From CACIAM-69d sp001698445 (GTDB lineage Bacteria; Cyanobacteriota; Cyanobacteriia; CACIAM-69d), in assembly GCF_043235035.1 (NCBI RefSeq), contig NZ_JAZAQF010000088.1:62001-126000 (forward strand): a stretch of 64,000 nucleotides of DNA, read 5' to 3'. The notes beneath the pieces are model-generated. The model was not told where the DNA came from. It worked only from the letters and a program-made list of their open reading frames with translations, and did not search any database. A program made the translations under genes and the position numbers. Shown here piece by piece: positions 26,579 to 35,128 of this stretch. The number at the start of each line of letters is the position of its first letter. Within the stretch, counting starts at the first letter, position 1.

Positions 26579-28012
26579 CTAGGCCACCGTTTGGGGTGTG
26601 GACGCTGGGGCAGGGGCCACCCGATCGCGCCGGGTCATCCGCAATCGCAGCGGCCCATTGGGCCCCACGGTCACCCCTCGGCGAGCCGGGCGGGGAGGCA
26701 ACACCCCGGCATAGGCCACCGACCAGTCCATCAGCAGCGTTGCCAACACCAGTTTCATTTCAAACTGAGCAAAGGCCATGCCAATGCAGCTTCGGTTGCC
26801 ACCACCAAAGGTCAAAAATTCCGAATTGGTGAACGATCGCTCCAAAAATCGTTCGGGTTGGAACTGGGTTGGGTTGGGATACAAATCCGGCCGACGATGA
26901 GCGCTGTAAATGTTGGGCGAGACAATGGCCCCAGCGGGATAGTCATAGCGCCCGATCGTCGTGGGCTTCAGCAAGCGGCGCGGACTGCCGATCAGGGCCA
27001 CGGGATAAATGCGCAAAGTTTCCTGGCAAAAAGCGTTCAGGTAGGGCAGTTTGGCGATCGCCATCGGTTCCGGATCCGGCCCCAGTTCGGCAATTTCCGC
27101 CCGAATTCGCTCGCCCATGGCCGGAAACTGCGTCACCCACCACAGGGCCCAAGCCAAGGACGTGGCGGTGGTTTCATGGCCAGCCAGCAGCAGGGTCATT
27201 AATTCGTCGCGAATTTCCTCATCGCTCATGGGCTGGCCCGCTTCATCACGAGCCGCCAACAACAAACTCAAAATATCGGTGCGATCGCTCGGCCCCCGAT
27301 TGGTGGCTGGGTTCGGTTGAGCAGCGTCCTGTTGAGCTTGGACTTGCTCAGCGCGGCGATCGGCAATTTCCCCATAGAGCAAGACATCAAGCTGATTCCG
27401 TAACCTCAGAAAATAGCCCCAAGGACTCCAGGGCCCCCAATCCCGTTGCAAGGACGGCAAAAACAACAGGCTAGAAGTGAGGGGCGATCCCAACAAGTCC
27501 AGAATTTTGGCTGCCAAAACTTGGATTTGGCCATAGCGATCGCCGTCCACCAGCCCAAACACCGCTTTCAGGATGGTTTTCAGCGTAATGACTTGGGTTA
27601 CCTTGCGCCCAGCAATGACCTTTTGCGATCCCCAATCCGCCGCCTGTTGGCGGGTTAAGTCACAAATCAGCCGCCCATAGACTGTCATGCGTTCGCCATG
27701 GAACGGCGGCAACAGCAACTTGCGATGGCGACGGTGGGGATTACCATCCAACAACAGCAGGGAATTGAGACCCACCAGCGGCTCCAGCAGATAATTCATG
27801 GAACCGCTTTCGACGTGGTTGGGATCCAGGGAAAACACATCCGCGATCGCCTCTGGATCCGCCACGAGGGTCATTCGCAACCCGGTGACCAGTCCCAGGG
27901 AAAACGTTGATCCCCATCGATCGGTGCATTGATCCAGAAAAGTCAGCGGATCAAACAGCCAGCGAAACAGTTGCCACCCGGCGGGACTCGGCACAGGATT
28001 GGGAAAAAGCAT
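26579..28012 (-). CDS. Cytochrome P450 (CYP110-like)
   Basis: About 477 residues from the ATG at 28012 (a TTG at 28021 is the alternative). P450 landmarks in order: I-helix LLLAGHETTATSLAWAL with the acid-alcohol pair, K-helix E-x-x-R in FCQETLRIYPVAL, the PERF-like FQPERFLER, and the heme loop LTFGGGNRSCIGMAFAQFE with the cysteine ligand. Cyanobacterial P450s of this length (CYP110) hydroxylate fatty acids or alkanes/terpenoids. Given an alkane pathway about 5 kb away, a hydrocarbon substrate is possible, but nothing in the sequence proves it. Redox partners are not in the window. Confidence 0.9.
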   Translation of the reverse strand: MLFPNPVPSPAGWQLFRWLFDPLTFLDQCTDRWGSTFSLGLVTGLRMTLVADPEAIADVFSLDPNHVESGSMNYLLEPLVGLNSLLLLDGNPHRRHRKLLLPPFHGERMTVYGRLICDLTRQQAADWGSQKVIAGRKVTQVITLKTILKAVFGLVDGDRYGQIQVLAAKILDLLGSPLTSSLLFLPSLQRDWGPWSPWGYFLRLRNQLDVLLYGEIADRRAEQVQAQQDAAQPNPATNRGPSDRTDILSLLLAARDEAGQPMSDEEIRDELMTLLLAGHETTATSLAWALWWVTQFPAMGERIRAEIAELGPDPEPMAIAKLPYLNAFCQETLRIYPVALIGSPRRLLKPTTIGRYDYPAGAIVSPNIYSAHRRPDLYPNPTQFQPERFLERSFTNSEFLTFGGGNRSCIGMAFAQFEMKLVLATLLMDWSVAYAGVLPPRPARRGVTVGPNGPLRLRMTRRDRVAPAPASTPQTVA

Positions 28013-28033
28013 GACTTGCAAGGAACGTCAGAT

Positions 28034-28107
28034 TGGGCGATCGATTTGAGCGATCAACTTGGGCGATCGATTGGGGCGATCAACTTGAGCGATCAACTTG
28101 AGCGAGC
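28034..28107. repeat. 13-nt minisatellite, about 5.8 units
   Basis: Variants of TTGAGCGATCAAC / TTGGGCGATCGAT run without interruption from 28034 to 28107 and fill almost all of the spacer between the P450 start and the methyltransferase stop. Units alternate between two sequence types, and each carries GCGATC. Confidence 0.9.
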
Positions 28108-28115
28108 CTTTTGCC

Positions 28116-29108
28116 CTAACGAGTGGTGGCAGCCGTGGCCGGTTGAGCCGAAACCGGAGCCGCCGCCCGCACCGCTCGGAACATGCCAAACCGACAAAGC
28201 CCGGCCCCAAAGGCCAAACGCATCAGCAGCAAGGTGGGCACTTCCCGCAAAGACTTCACCAAGCCCGGAACACCAAACTTGATCAGGCCGGCGGGTCTGG
28301 CTACCCCTTGCCAGATGGAGTCAAGCCAAGAGGGCAAGGTTTCAGGAGTCCAGTCAGCCGTCATCACATCGCCATCCGTGAGACCCGTGGCGGCCAAGTC
28401 TTCGGCAAAGCCTTCAATGCTGGCGAAGGCCGGGTGGGCCCATTGCTCCAGCAGTTGTTTCATGACGGGGCGCTCCCAACCGTTGAGGGGCACTTGCCGA
28501 TCGTCCCGCTGGTTCCAGTCAGCCACCACCAGAATTCCGCCGGGTTTGAGCACTCGCAGCAGTTCCTTGGCGAAAACGGCCTTGTCGGGCATGTGGGGCC
28601 CTGCTTCGATCGACCAAACCACATCAAAGCTGGCATCGGGAAACGACAGGGCCATGGCATCATCCACCGCGAATTGCGCTGCCACATCCGGCGGGGTCAA
28701 GGATTGGGCCCGGGCCACCTGCTGGGGACTGATCGTAATGCCTGTGACCTGGAAACCATAGTCTTTGGCCAGAATGCGACTGCTGCCGCCAATGCCACAG
28801 CCCACATCCAGCAGGGTTGCGCTGGCTGGCAGGCGATCGAGCTGGCCCCAACGCACCATTTCATGGACAAAATCCGCTTTGGCCGCCAAAAAGTCCTTGC
28901 GGCGCGGGGGAGAGCCATAGTGACCCAAATGGATATGCTCACCCCAATAGAATTCCAAAATGCCGTCTGTGGTCCACTCGTCATAGGCGTTGGCGACGGA
29001 GTTGGCGGACTGGTACTTCCGAGGAGACCACAAATACAACGCCAGACCCAAAAGGGGCAAACCAACGAACAGGCAAAGGACGATCGGGAGGGATAGGGGC
29101 AGGGTCAT
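28116..29108 (-). CDS. MPBQ/MSBQ methyltransferase (Sll0418/VTE3-type)
   Basis: Methylates 2-methyl-6-phytyl- and -solanesyl-benzoquinol with SAM, a late step in tocopherol and plastoquinone synthesis. 330 residues from the ATG at 29108. N-terminal membrane segment (about 5-28), then YQSANSVANAYDEWTTDGIL, FYWGEHIHLGHYG, motif I LLDVGCGIGGSSRILAKDYG, SFPDASFDVVWSIEAGPHMP, LLRVLKPGGILVVADWNQRD and a membrane-associated C-terminus with LRFGMF-like ending (LCRFGMFRAVR). The match to remembered Synechocystis Sll0418 is very strong across the catalytic domain. Acts at the thylakoid or plasma membrane. Confidence 0.92.
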   Translation of the reverse strand: MTLPLSLPIVLCLFVGLPLLGLALYLWSPRKYQSANSVANAYDEWTTDGILEFYWGEHIHLGHYGSPPRRKDFLAAKADFVHEMVRWGQLDRLPASATLLDVGCGIGGSSRILAKDYGFQVTGITISPQQVARAQSLTPPDVAAQFAVDDAMALSFPDASFDVVWSIEAGPHMPDKAVFAKELLRVLKPGGILVVADWNQRDDRQVPLNGWERPVMKQLLEQWAHPAFASIEGFAEDLAATGLTDGDVMTADWTPETLPSWLDSIWQGVARPAGLIKFGVPGLVKSLREVPTLLLMRLAFGAGLCRFGMFRAVRAAAPVSAQPATAATTR

Positions 29109-29193
29109 GGCAAAGGCAACCAAGCGGTCATGAAGCAATGGACAGGATCATCGAGTTGGGCTGTTGATTACCCCTCCAAGGGGCGGCCCATGT

Positions 29194-29877
29194 CTAGCTT
29201 GCCAGATTTGGGCAGGGACGGCGGCGAGCGAGGGTCATCCCATCCCCGATCGGGACGAGGCTTAGATCCACCCGCGGGTCTTGGTGCAGCCGAGCATTGA
29301 ATTCGCGAATCGCTTCCGTGTTGTTTTCCTGGTTGGTAGGATCGGCCACGCGCCCGGCCCACAGCACATTGTCAATGGCGATGAGGCCGCCGGGGCGCAC
29401 CAGGGCCAGGCAGCGATCGAGATAGTTGGGGTAATTTTTTTTGTCCGCGTCAATGAAAGCGAAATCAAAGCAATCTGCCTGACCGTCCGCTAGCAATTGA
29501 TCGAGCGTCTCGAGGGCCGGCGCAATTCGCAGATCGATTTTGTGGGCAACGCCGGCCCGCTGCCAAAATTCCTGGGCGATCGCGGTGTCGTTGGCGCTCA
29601 CGTCGCAGGCCACAATCCGCCCCCGATCGGGCATGGCCAAGGCAACCGAAAGGGTGCTGTAGCCCGTGAAGGTTCCCACCTCGATCGCCCGCTCAGCCCC
29701 AATCAGTTGCACCAACAGGGCCATGAACTGGCCCTGTTCCGGCGCAATTTGCATTTGGGCGGCGGGGTGGCGCGCGGTCACCTGACGCAGTTCCTGCAAA
29801 ATTGGCGCTTCCCGCAGGGACACGGCCAACAAATAGTCGTAGAGGCGATCGCTCAGATCCAGCGTGCGAGGAGACAT
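29194..29877 (-). CDS. Class I SAM-dependent O-methyltransferase
   Basis: 227 residues, the cation-dependent O-methyltransferase (CCoAOMT-like) family: REAPILQELRQVTARHP, QMQIAPEQGQFMALLVQLIG, SAM motif IEVGTFTGYSTLSVALAMPD, DFAFIDADKKNYPNYLD (metal-binding Asp residues) and GGLIAIDNVLWAGRVADP. Like Synechocystis Slr0095, which methylates catechol-type phenolics in vitro; the natural acceptor is not known. It is upstream of the MPBQ methyltransferase on the same strand with an 85-nt spacer, so the two may be cotranscribed. A row of GATATC palindromes lies just before the start. Confidence 0.92.
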   Translation of the reverse strand: MSPRTLDLSDRLYDYLLAVSLREAPILQELRQVTARHPAAQMQIAPEQGQFMALLVQLIGAERAIEVGTFTGYSTLSVALAMPDRGRIVACDVSANDTAIAQEFWQRAGVAHKIDLRIAPALETLDQLLADGQADCFDFAFIDADKKNYPNYLDRCLALVRPGGLIAIDNVLWAGRVADPTNQENNTEAIREFNARLHQDPRVDLSLVPIGDGMTLARRRPCPNLAS

Positions 29878-29909
29878 GGCAGAGGGGGGCGGGCGAGATT
29901 ACGGATGCC

Positions 29910-29959
29910 AGAGATATCAAGAGATATCAGTAGATATCGATGGATATCCATAGATATCC
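29910..29959. repeat. Five 10-nt units, each with GATATC
   Basis: AGAGATATCA twice, then GTAGATATCG, ATGGATATCC and ATAGATATCC. The GATATC palindromes are spaced exactly 10 nt, 33 nt upstream of the O-methyltransferase start codon. Confidence 0.9.
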
Positions 29960-29978
29960 ATCATGGAAACAATGCCAG

Positions 29979-30023
29979 AAAAGCCGGAGACGCGAATGCC
30001 GGAGATCCAAATGCCGGAGACTC
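29979..30023. repeat. 15-nt unit repeated about three times
   Basis: GAATGCCGGAGATCC (29994-30008) and AAATGCCGGAGACTC (30009-30023), preceded by a shorter variant AAAGCCGGAGACGC. Confidence 0.8.
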
Positions 30024-30097
30024 TGCGCCAGAAAGGGGCAAGCACCACCGGGCAGCGGGGGCATCCACCGTTTTGGTTCCCCTGGCCCCGACAAGCC

Positions 30098-31015
30098 CTA
30101 GACGATCGCGCGCAAGGCCGCCGACAAATCCCCATAGTCAAACTGGAAGCCCGCCTGTTGGGCCCGATCGGGCAGCACACATTGACCTTCCAGCACCACC
30201 TGAGCCGCTTCCCCCAGCAATAGATCCAGCGCAAAGGCAGGCACCGGCAACCAAGAGGGGCGATTCAGCAAACTGCCCAGCACCTGGCACAGTTCCCCCA
30301 TCCGCACCGGCTTGGGAGCGGTGGCGTTATAAACCCCGCTGAAGCTGGGATCCTTGAGCGATCGCTCAATCAGATTCACCATATCCATCAAGTGAATCCA
30401 GGAAAACCACTGTTGACCCGTGCCCAAGGGGCCGCCCGCAAAGGCCCGAAACACCGGCAGCATTTTGCCCAAAGCACCCCCATCTCCCAGCACAATGCCC
30501 GTGCGCAAAATCACCAACCGGGTTTGCTGGGCCGTGACGGCCTGGGCTTCCGCTTCCCAAGCTTGGCAAACCTGGGCCAAAAAGCCCTGGCCGGCCGAGC
30601 TGGCCTCGGTGAAGGTGGCCGTTTCGCTGGGGCCATAGAACCCGATCGCGGAGGAATTCACCAAAACGGCGGGTTTGGGATTGGCCGCCGCGATCGCCTC
30701 CACAATCCGCCGAGTTCCCAGTTGGCGACTGTCTAAAATTTCCTGCTTGCGGGCCGTGGTCCAGCGGACTTCCGCGATCGGCGCACCGGCCAGGTTCACC
30801 ACCCCATCGCACCCCGCGATCGCCTGTTGCCAATCGCCAGCGGCCGTGGGTTCATAGCCCATAATCGACAGGTTGGGAAAGGCCGATCGGGGAAAACAGC
30901 GCTCCGCCCTTGCCCGATCGCGACTGAAAAGCACCAGGGAATCCCCTTGCTGATTCAACCGCTGCACCAAGGCACGGCCAACGAAACCGGTTGCTCCAGT
31001 GATTGCAACTTTCAT
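30098..31015 (-). CDS. TIGR01777-family NAD(P)-dependent epimerase-like protein
   Basis: 305 residues. Rossmann start KVAITGATGFVGRALVQRLN, DGVVNLAGAPIAEVRWTTARK with the family signature, VNSSAIGFYGPSETATFTE (catalytic Ser and the Y-G-P), LRTGIVLGDGGALGKMLPVF, QWFSWIHLMDMVNLIERSL, and the DUF1731 C-terminal domain (RPSWLPVPAFALDLLLGEAA). Homologues include E. coli YfcH and plant GC1/SulA, the latter affecting plastid division. The reaction is unknown; an extended short-chain dehydrogenase fold is certain. Confidence 0.9.
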   Translation of the reverse strand: MKVAITGATGFVGRALVQRLNQQGDSLVLFSRDRARAERCFPRSAFPNLSIMGYEPTAAGDWQQAIAGCDGVVNLAGAPIAEVRWTTARKQEILDSRQLGTRRIVEAIAAANPKPAVLVNSSAIGFYGPSETATFTEASSAGQGFLAQVCQAWEAEAQAVTAQQTRLVILRTGIVLGDGGALGKMLPVFRAFAGGPLGTGQQWFSWIHLMDMVNLIERSLKDPSFSGVYNATAPKPVRMGELCQVLGSLLNRPSWLPVPAFALDLLLGEAAQVVLEGQCVLPDRAQQAGFQFDYGDLSAALRAIV

Positions 31016-31246
31016 GGGGGACTCTTCGCCAGAAAAACGGTAGAAACGCGGGATTTGAATGGATAGATTTGCGCAACGGATCTGAGTGATTTTGGCTGAG
31101 TAGCCTTGAATGACTCAGATCCCGAGAACGCATCATCCATGCCTAAAGATCGACTCATCCTATTGTCGATCCATTGTCGATTTGTCGATCGGCCCCCATG
31201 AATTAGCCGTTGATTCACCCACCCGATCGCCGGCCATGGCGATCTC

Positions 31247-31642
31247 CTAGCGAGGGGCATAGCCCATTCCATTGGCATCGGCATAGCGATTCATGAACCG
31301 CATGAACCGATCCCACTGTTCCGGGATTTCAATCCGAAATTGGCATTCAAACCGTTCAAAATCATCACCTTCGGGCCCGCCGAAGATAAACCGCACGCTG
31401 GAAGGTTCTACCAAAATGTCACCTTCCTCATCTCGCAGGCGCAGACTCCCGGAAAACCGATTGGTCACGGCCCGAAAGCGCTCAATGCAGTTCAGTTGCT
31501 CAAAAACCATCATCACGATCTTTGCACCCGTGGCGGGATCCCGTCGCAGGCTCACGTTGCTGGGATCTTCAACCACCCCATCAAAAAATTCCATAGATGG
31601 GGCGATCGCACTGTCGATCGCGCCGCTGGTCGCATCGCTCAT
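31247..31642 (-). CDS. Photosystem II assembly protein Psb28 (Psb28-2-like)
   Basis: 131 residues from the ATG at 31642, chosen because GGAGGT precedes it. The Psb28 fold is recognised by MEFFDGVVEDPSNVSLRRD, SLRLRDEEGDILVEPSSVRF, IFGGPEGDDFERFECQF and the family end EQWDRFMRFMNRYADANGMG. Psb28 binds CP47/D1-D2 assembly intermediates of photosystem II on the cytoplasmic side. The VEPSSV / FGGPEGDD stretch is nearer to the second paralogue (Synechocystis Slr1739, Psb28-2) than to Psb28-1, from memory. Confidence 0.88.
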   Translation of the reverse strand: MSDATSGAIDSAIAPSMEFFDGVVEDPSNVSLRRDPATGAKIVMMVFEQLNCIERFRAVTNRFSGSLRLRDEEGDILVEPSSVRFIFGGPEGDDFERFECQFRIEIPEQWDRFMRFMNRYADANGMGYAPR

Positions 31643-31727
31643 AGATACCTCCAAGGCCCCTGCGAGACTGATCCCCACGGGAAAAATACAGGGTGCTCAT
31701 TTCTATGATCCGATAGAGACAAGGAGT

Positions 31728-31875
31728 TTAGGGTCTATTTTCATTTCCCGCAATCAAGGGAAAACTGTCGATTTGCCATACCCTAACCACCCCCGACAAG
31801 GGGCTTAAGCCCCTTGTTCCCCACGATCTGACAACGGTGGAATCAGGGTTTCAGGCAATTGGGCGATCGGCCCTC
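31728..31875. mobile_element. MITE family 1, copy B (148 bp, reverse)
   Basis: On the minus strand it aligns over its whole length with copies A and C (CCTGAAACCCTGATTCCACC, then the AAGGGGCTTAAGCCCCTT palindrome). Its ends are the most diverged (TTAGGGTCTATTTTC in place of TTAGGGCCTGTCGTC), so this is an older copy. It lies between the accA stop and the psb28 start. Confidence 0.7.
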
Positions 31876-31911
31876 AACCCCTTGCCTAATTGGATCTGCC
31901 CACGGCAACGG

Positions 31912-32916
31912 CTACGAAACGGAGGTTGCCAGCGATTCGATCGGCCCTTCGGTGAATTGACCGATTTTGCGGAATTTCTGATAGCGGCGATCGCGCCGGG
32001 CCTGGGGCGACAGGCTCAGGAGTTGTTCCAAGGCCCGCACGATCGCCTGCTTCAGGGTTTCGGCCGTTTCCAGCGGGTTGGAGTGGGCCCCGCCCAAGGG
32101 TTCCGACAAAATTTCATCCAAAATCCCCAAATCCTTCAGATCACGCGCCGTGATCTTCAAGGCTTCGGCGGCTTGGGCCGCTTTGCCCGCATCTCGCCAC
32201 AAAATTGAGGCGCAAGCTTCCGGCGAAGCCACAGTGTAGACCGAGTGCTCAAACATCATCAGCCAGTCGCCAACGCCAATTCCCAGGGCCCCGCCGGAGC
32301 CGCCTTCGCCAATGATGGTGCAAAGGATGGGCACATTGAGCCGGAACATTTCCCGCAGGTTATAGGCGATCGCCTCGCCTTGGCCCAGCCGCTCGGCATC
32401 GACCCCCGCCCAAGCACCGGGCGTGTCAATAAAGGTAATGATCGGCATTCCGAATCGATCGGCATGTTCCATCAGGCGCATGGCCTTGCGATAGCCGCCG
32501 GGGGTTGCCATGCCAAAATTTCGGGCCACGTTGTCTTTGGTGTCGCGGCCTTTTTGGTGGCCCAAAATCACCACGGGCATTCCGTCCAAACTGGCCACAC
32601 CACCCACGATCGCCGGGTCATCTCCCCCGCGCCGATCGCCGTGCAACTCCAGCCAATCATCGGTCATGGCGTTGATGTAGTCCAAGGTGCTGGGGCGGCG
32701 GGGATGGCGAGCCACTTGCAACCGCTGCACCGCCGACAAACCGCCGTAGACCTCTTGGCGCAACTGGTTCGATCGCTCCTCCAATTGCTGGATTTGATCG
32801 CTCACATCCACCCCGTTCTCCTCCGCGAGGCGACGGATCCGCTCAATGCGCTCTTGCAGATCCACGAGCGGCTTTTCAAAGTCCAGATACAGGGGTTTTC
32901 GATTTGCAGTAGCCAT
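31912..32916 (-). CDS. accA: Acetyl-CoA carboxylase carboxyltransferase subunit alpha
   Basis: Transfers the carboxyl group from carboxybiotin to acetyl-CoA together with AccD, giving malonyl-CoA for fatty acid synthesis. 334 residues: FEKPLVDLQERIERIRRLAE, YINAMTDDWLELHGDRRGGD, ILGHQKGRDTKDNVARNFGM, TFIDTPGAWAGVDAERLGQG and IGEGGSGGALGIGVGDWLMM with the oxyanion-hole glycines. It lies directly downstream of the acyl-ACP reductase gene (98-nt spacer) on the same strand, a linkage seen in other alkane-making cyanobacteria. Confidence 0.97.
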   Translation of the reverse strand: MATANRKPLYLDFEKPLVDLQERIERIRRLAEENGVDVSDQIQQLEERSNQLRQEVYGGLSAVQRLQVARHPRRPSTLDYINAMTDDWLELHGDRRGGDDPAIVGGVASLDGMPVVILGHQKGRDTKDNVARNFGMATPGGYRKAMRLMEHADRFGMPIITFIDTPGAWAGVDAERLGQGEAIAYNLREMFRLNVPILCTIIGEGGSGGALGIGVGDWLMMFEHSVYTVASPEACASILWRDAGKAAQAAEALKITARDLKDLGILDEILSEPLGGAHSNPLETAETLKQAIVRALEQLLSLSPQARRDRRYQKFRKIGQFTEGPIESLATSVS

Positions 32917-32960
32917 AGGTCAAGCACAGGCGCGATCGCGCAACGGTCGTGATTGCCAAC

Positions 32961-32997
32961 TTCGGTAGGGGCCCCGGTGGGCAACGGGGCCCCCGAA
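32961..32997 (-). terminator. Hairpin between aar and accA
   Basis: GGGGCCCC pairs with a second GGGGCCCC (32968-32975, 32986-32993) with a 10-nt loop, flanked by TTCG / CGAA. No T-run, so attenuation or partial termination between aar and accA is as likely as full termination. Confidence 0.45.
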
Positions 32998-33014
32998 AGT
33001 GGCGCATGGGGTCT

Positions 33015-34046
33015 TTAGCCGACAGGATCGAGCAACAAGGGTTTGAAACCGTGCTTAATCGAAGCTTCTCCGATTTGCAGCATCTTCTCGATGGTGATTT
33101 GGTTGCGGTTCCACGAAAAATTCGTATACCACTTCTCAAATTCCAACAGCATCGATTCTCCAAAGCAAGCAAAGATGTGGCGCTTCGGATTCACCATCCC
33201 GATCGCCCGCATGATTCGCGAGTCAATGTCTAGGGTGTGCTCCACAATACCACCGCTCAACACATGCACACCCGGCGCTTGAATTTTGGTGCCCATGTTT
33301 TTCGGATAGCCACCATCGATGATCAGGCAAGGCTTTTTCAGCATTGTCGGATCAATTTCCACACCCTTGGGCATACTGGCCACCCAAACGATAATGTCTG
33401 CCAGGGGCAAAGATTCTTCCAAGGACAAAATTTTGCCGCGTCCCAGATCGTCCCGCAGCGCTTGCAGGCGATCTTCCTGGCGTGCAATCAGCAACAAGTC
33501 CTGGATATTTGTGCGGGCATTGAGCCACTGACAAACGGCGCTGCCGATATCGCCCGTGGCTCCGCAAACGGCCACGGTCGCTCGGGACAGTTCCAGATTC
33601 AACCGCTTGGCCATCTCTTCCACTTGGCGGCAGATGATGTAAGCCGTGTGCGTGTTGCCGGTGGTGAAGCGAGCAAAATCTAGCTCCACATTCCGCACCA
33701 AACGGGTTTGAGACAAATTGAAATTTTCAAACACGATCGAGGAAAAGCCCCCCAGCGCCGTCACCGACAACCCCAGCTTTTGGGCATGGGCCATCGCATT
33801 CAGCACCTTGCGCACAGCGGTTTTCCCGCGATTGCTGGTGAGCATTTCCGGCAAAAATCCCGAGTCAATATACTGACCTTCGATTTCTTGTCCAGTGGCG
33901 CTCTTCACCCGCACGGTATCGACCGCTTGGGGCGGCGCACTGCACCAAAACTCCAAATCCCGATCGGCACATTCGGGAAGACCCAACTCGCGCGCGATTT
34001 CGTGCGTTCTTTCTAAGCTGGGGGAGTGACCGATAAGACCAAACAT
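33015..34046 (-). CDS. aar: Long-chain acyl-[acyl-carrier-protein] reductase
   Basis: Reduces fatty acyl-ACP to the fatty aldehyde with NADPH, the first step of cyanobacterial alkane synthesis. 343 residues from the ATG at 34046 (MFGLIGHSPSLERTHEIARE), near the 341 of the S. elongatus enzyme; an upstream in-frame ATG adds 30 unlike residues. Seen: YIDSGFLPEML, Rossmann AVCGATGDIGSAVCQWL, IWVASMPKGVEIDP, LIIDGGYPKN, and IFACFGESMLLEFEKWYTNF with the thioester-forming Cys. The aldehyde is passed to the oxygenase encoded 380 nt upstream. Confidence 0.97.
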   Translation of the reverse strand: MFGLIGHSPSLERTHEIARELGLPECADRDLEFWCSAPPQAVDTVRVKSATGQEIEGQYIDSGFLPEMLTSNRGKTAVRKVLNAMAHAQKLGLSVTALGGFSSIVFENFNLSQTRLVRNVELDFARFTTGNTHTAYIICRQVEEMAKRLNLELSRATVAVCGATGDIGSAVCQWLNARTNIQDLLLIARQEDRLQALRDDLGRGKILSLEESLPLADIIVWVASMPKGVEIDPTMLKKPCLIIDGGYPKNMGTKIQAPGVHVLSGGIVEHTLDIDSRIMRAIGMVNPKRHIFACFGESMLLEFEKWYTNFSWNRNQITIEKMLQIGEASIKHGFKPLLLDPVG

Positions 34047-34426
34047 CTCTTTGCTAAACGGGTTGAAGGGGGATAAGGAAGCGAAGGGAACGAACAGGGA
34101 AGCGCAGGAATCCAACCCATTGCACAAGCCCATCACAGAGTCATCAAAGCAGCGGTTTGGGCCAGAATCAGCCGCTTTGGCTACTGATTTGGCCTTTTAC
34201 TGGTTCTGCCCTTTTGCAAGCCTTGTCAGGACGGGCCGGGCTGGGGTGACTGCGTTCAAGAACATGACCCCGATCGCCAAATCATCACGATCGAGGTCGG
34301 AGACTGCACAGCAACAGTCTTGGGAAATCATGGCCCCACGGTGGGCGCGAATCCAAGGCGATCGATCAGCGGGAATTGGGCTGGGGGCCCCAGCGTGAAC
34401 TGGAACCCCACAAGCCCGCCCCCGCC
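34047..34426. other. Spacer between ado and aar
   Basis: No gene seen. 380 nt is long enough for a separate aar promoter; no clear promoter or terminator is recognised. Confidence 0.5.
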
Positions 34427-35128
34427 TTAGGCGGCAGCGGCTGCCAAGCCGGCCGTCAGCATTCGCAAGGTTTCACGGGTGGTGAAGCCAATGTTTTGCA
34501 GCGCTTCTTGGTAGGCGATCGTGAAGTCTTCCATCAAGGCTTCCTTCTCCATCCCCAGCACCAGTGCGTCAGCGGCCACCTCGTCTAACATGCGCCAGAC
34601 GATCGCCAGGTTTTCGCGGTTGGCACGCTCTAGCTCATCTTTAGCGCTTTCAAAGTTCGCCTTAAGCCATTGCTCGCCAAAGTTCAGGTGCAGATATTCA
34701 TCCTTGACCACGCTTTCCGTGATTTTGCGGGCAAAATCATCGGCGTGGGGGATGTAGACGTTGTAAGCCGAGATCGCAAAAGCTTCGATAATCAGCGCTT
34801 GGATCAGCAGACAGGTGACGATGTTGCCATCGGCCGCAGCCTTTTGGAAGTTGCCGTGCAAATCCGAAAAGAACTTCTTGGCAAAGTCCATATCGGGGGT
34901 CACGTTCAGGTTTTTGCCGCAGGCGGTGAAGCCTTTTTTGTGGCGGGCCTCCATTTTGGCCAGGTCAGCCAATTCTTCGGCATGGGTGGGCATCAGCTCG
35001 GCTAGACGCACGTAGTTGCTGGCGGCTTCGTCTTCGCCCTCAATCACGATCGCATTGATGCGGCTGTAGGCATCTTTGTAGGTTTCACTTTGGTAGTCGA
35101 TCGCAGCGGGTGCCTCGAGTTGCGGCAT
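34427..35128 (-). CDS. ado: Aldehyde deformylating oxygenase (ADO)
   Basis: Ferritin-like di-iron enzyme turning fatty aldehydes into alkanes (C15/C17) plus formate. 233 residues, standard length. Helices with the metal ligands are visible: INAIVIEGEDEAASNYVRLA, ADLAKMEARHKKGFTACGKN, LIQALIIEAFAISAYNVYIP and ESVVKDEYLHLNFGEQWLKA (E, ExxH, E, ExxH in order). ATG with GAGGAG upstream. Order ado-aar-accA on one strand is the conserved cyanobacterial arrangement. Confidence 0.97.
   Translation of the reverse strand: MPQLEAPAAIDYQSETYKDAYSRINAIVIEGEDEAASNYVRLAELMPTHAEELADLAKMEARHKKGFTACGKNLNVTPDMDFAKKFFSDLHGNFQKAAADGNIVTCLLIQALIIEAFAISAYNVYIPHADDFARKITESVVKDEYLHLNFGEQWLKANFESAKDELERANRENLAIVWRMLDEVAADALVLGMEKEALMEDFTIAYQEALQNIGFTTRETLRMLTAGLAAAAA

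Noticed and set aside
28034..28107. Possible CRISPR array
   Set aside because: Units are directly contiguous with no unique spacers, and no cas genes are present. The same applies to the other tandem repeats.
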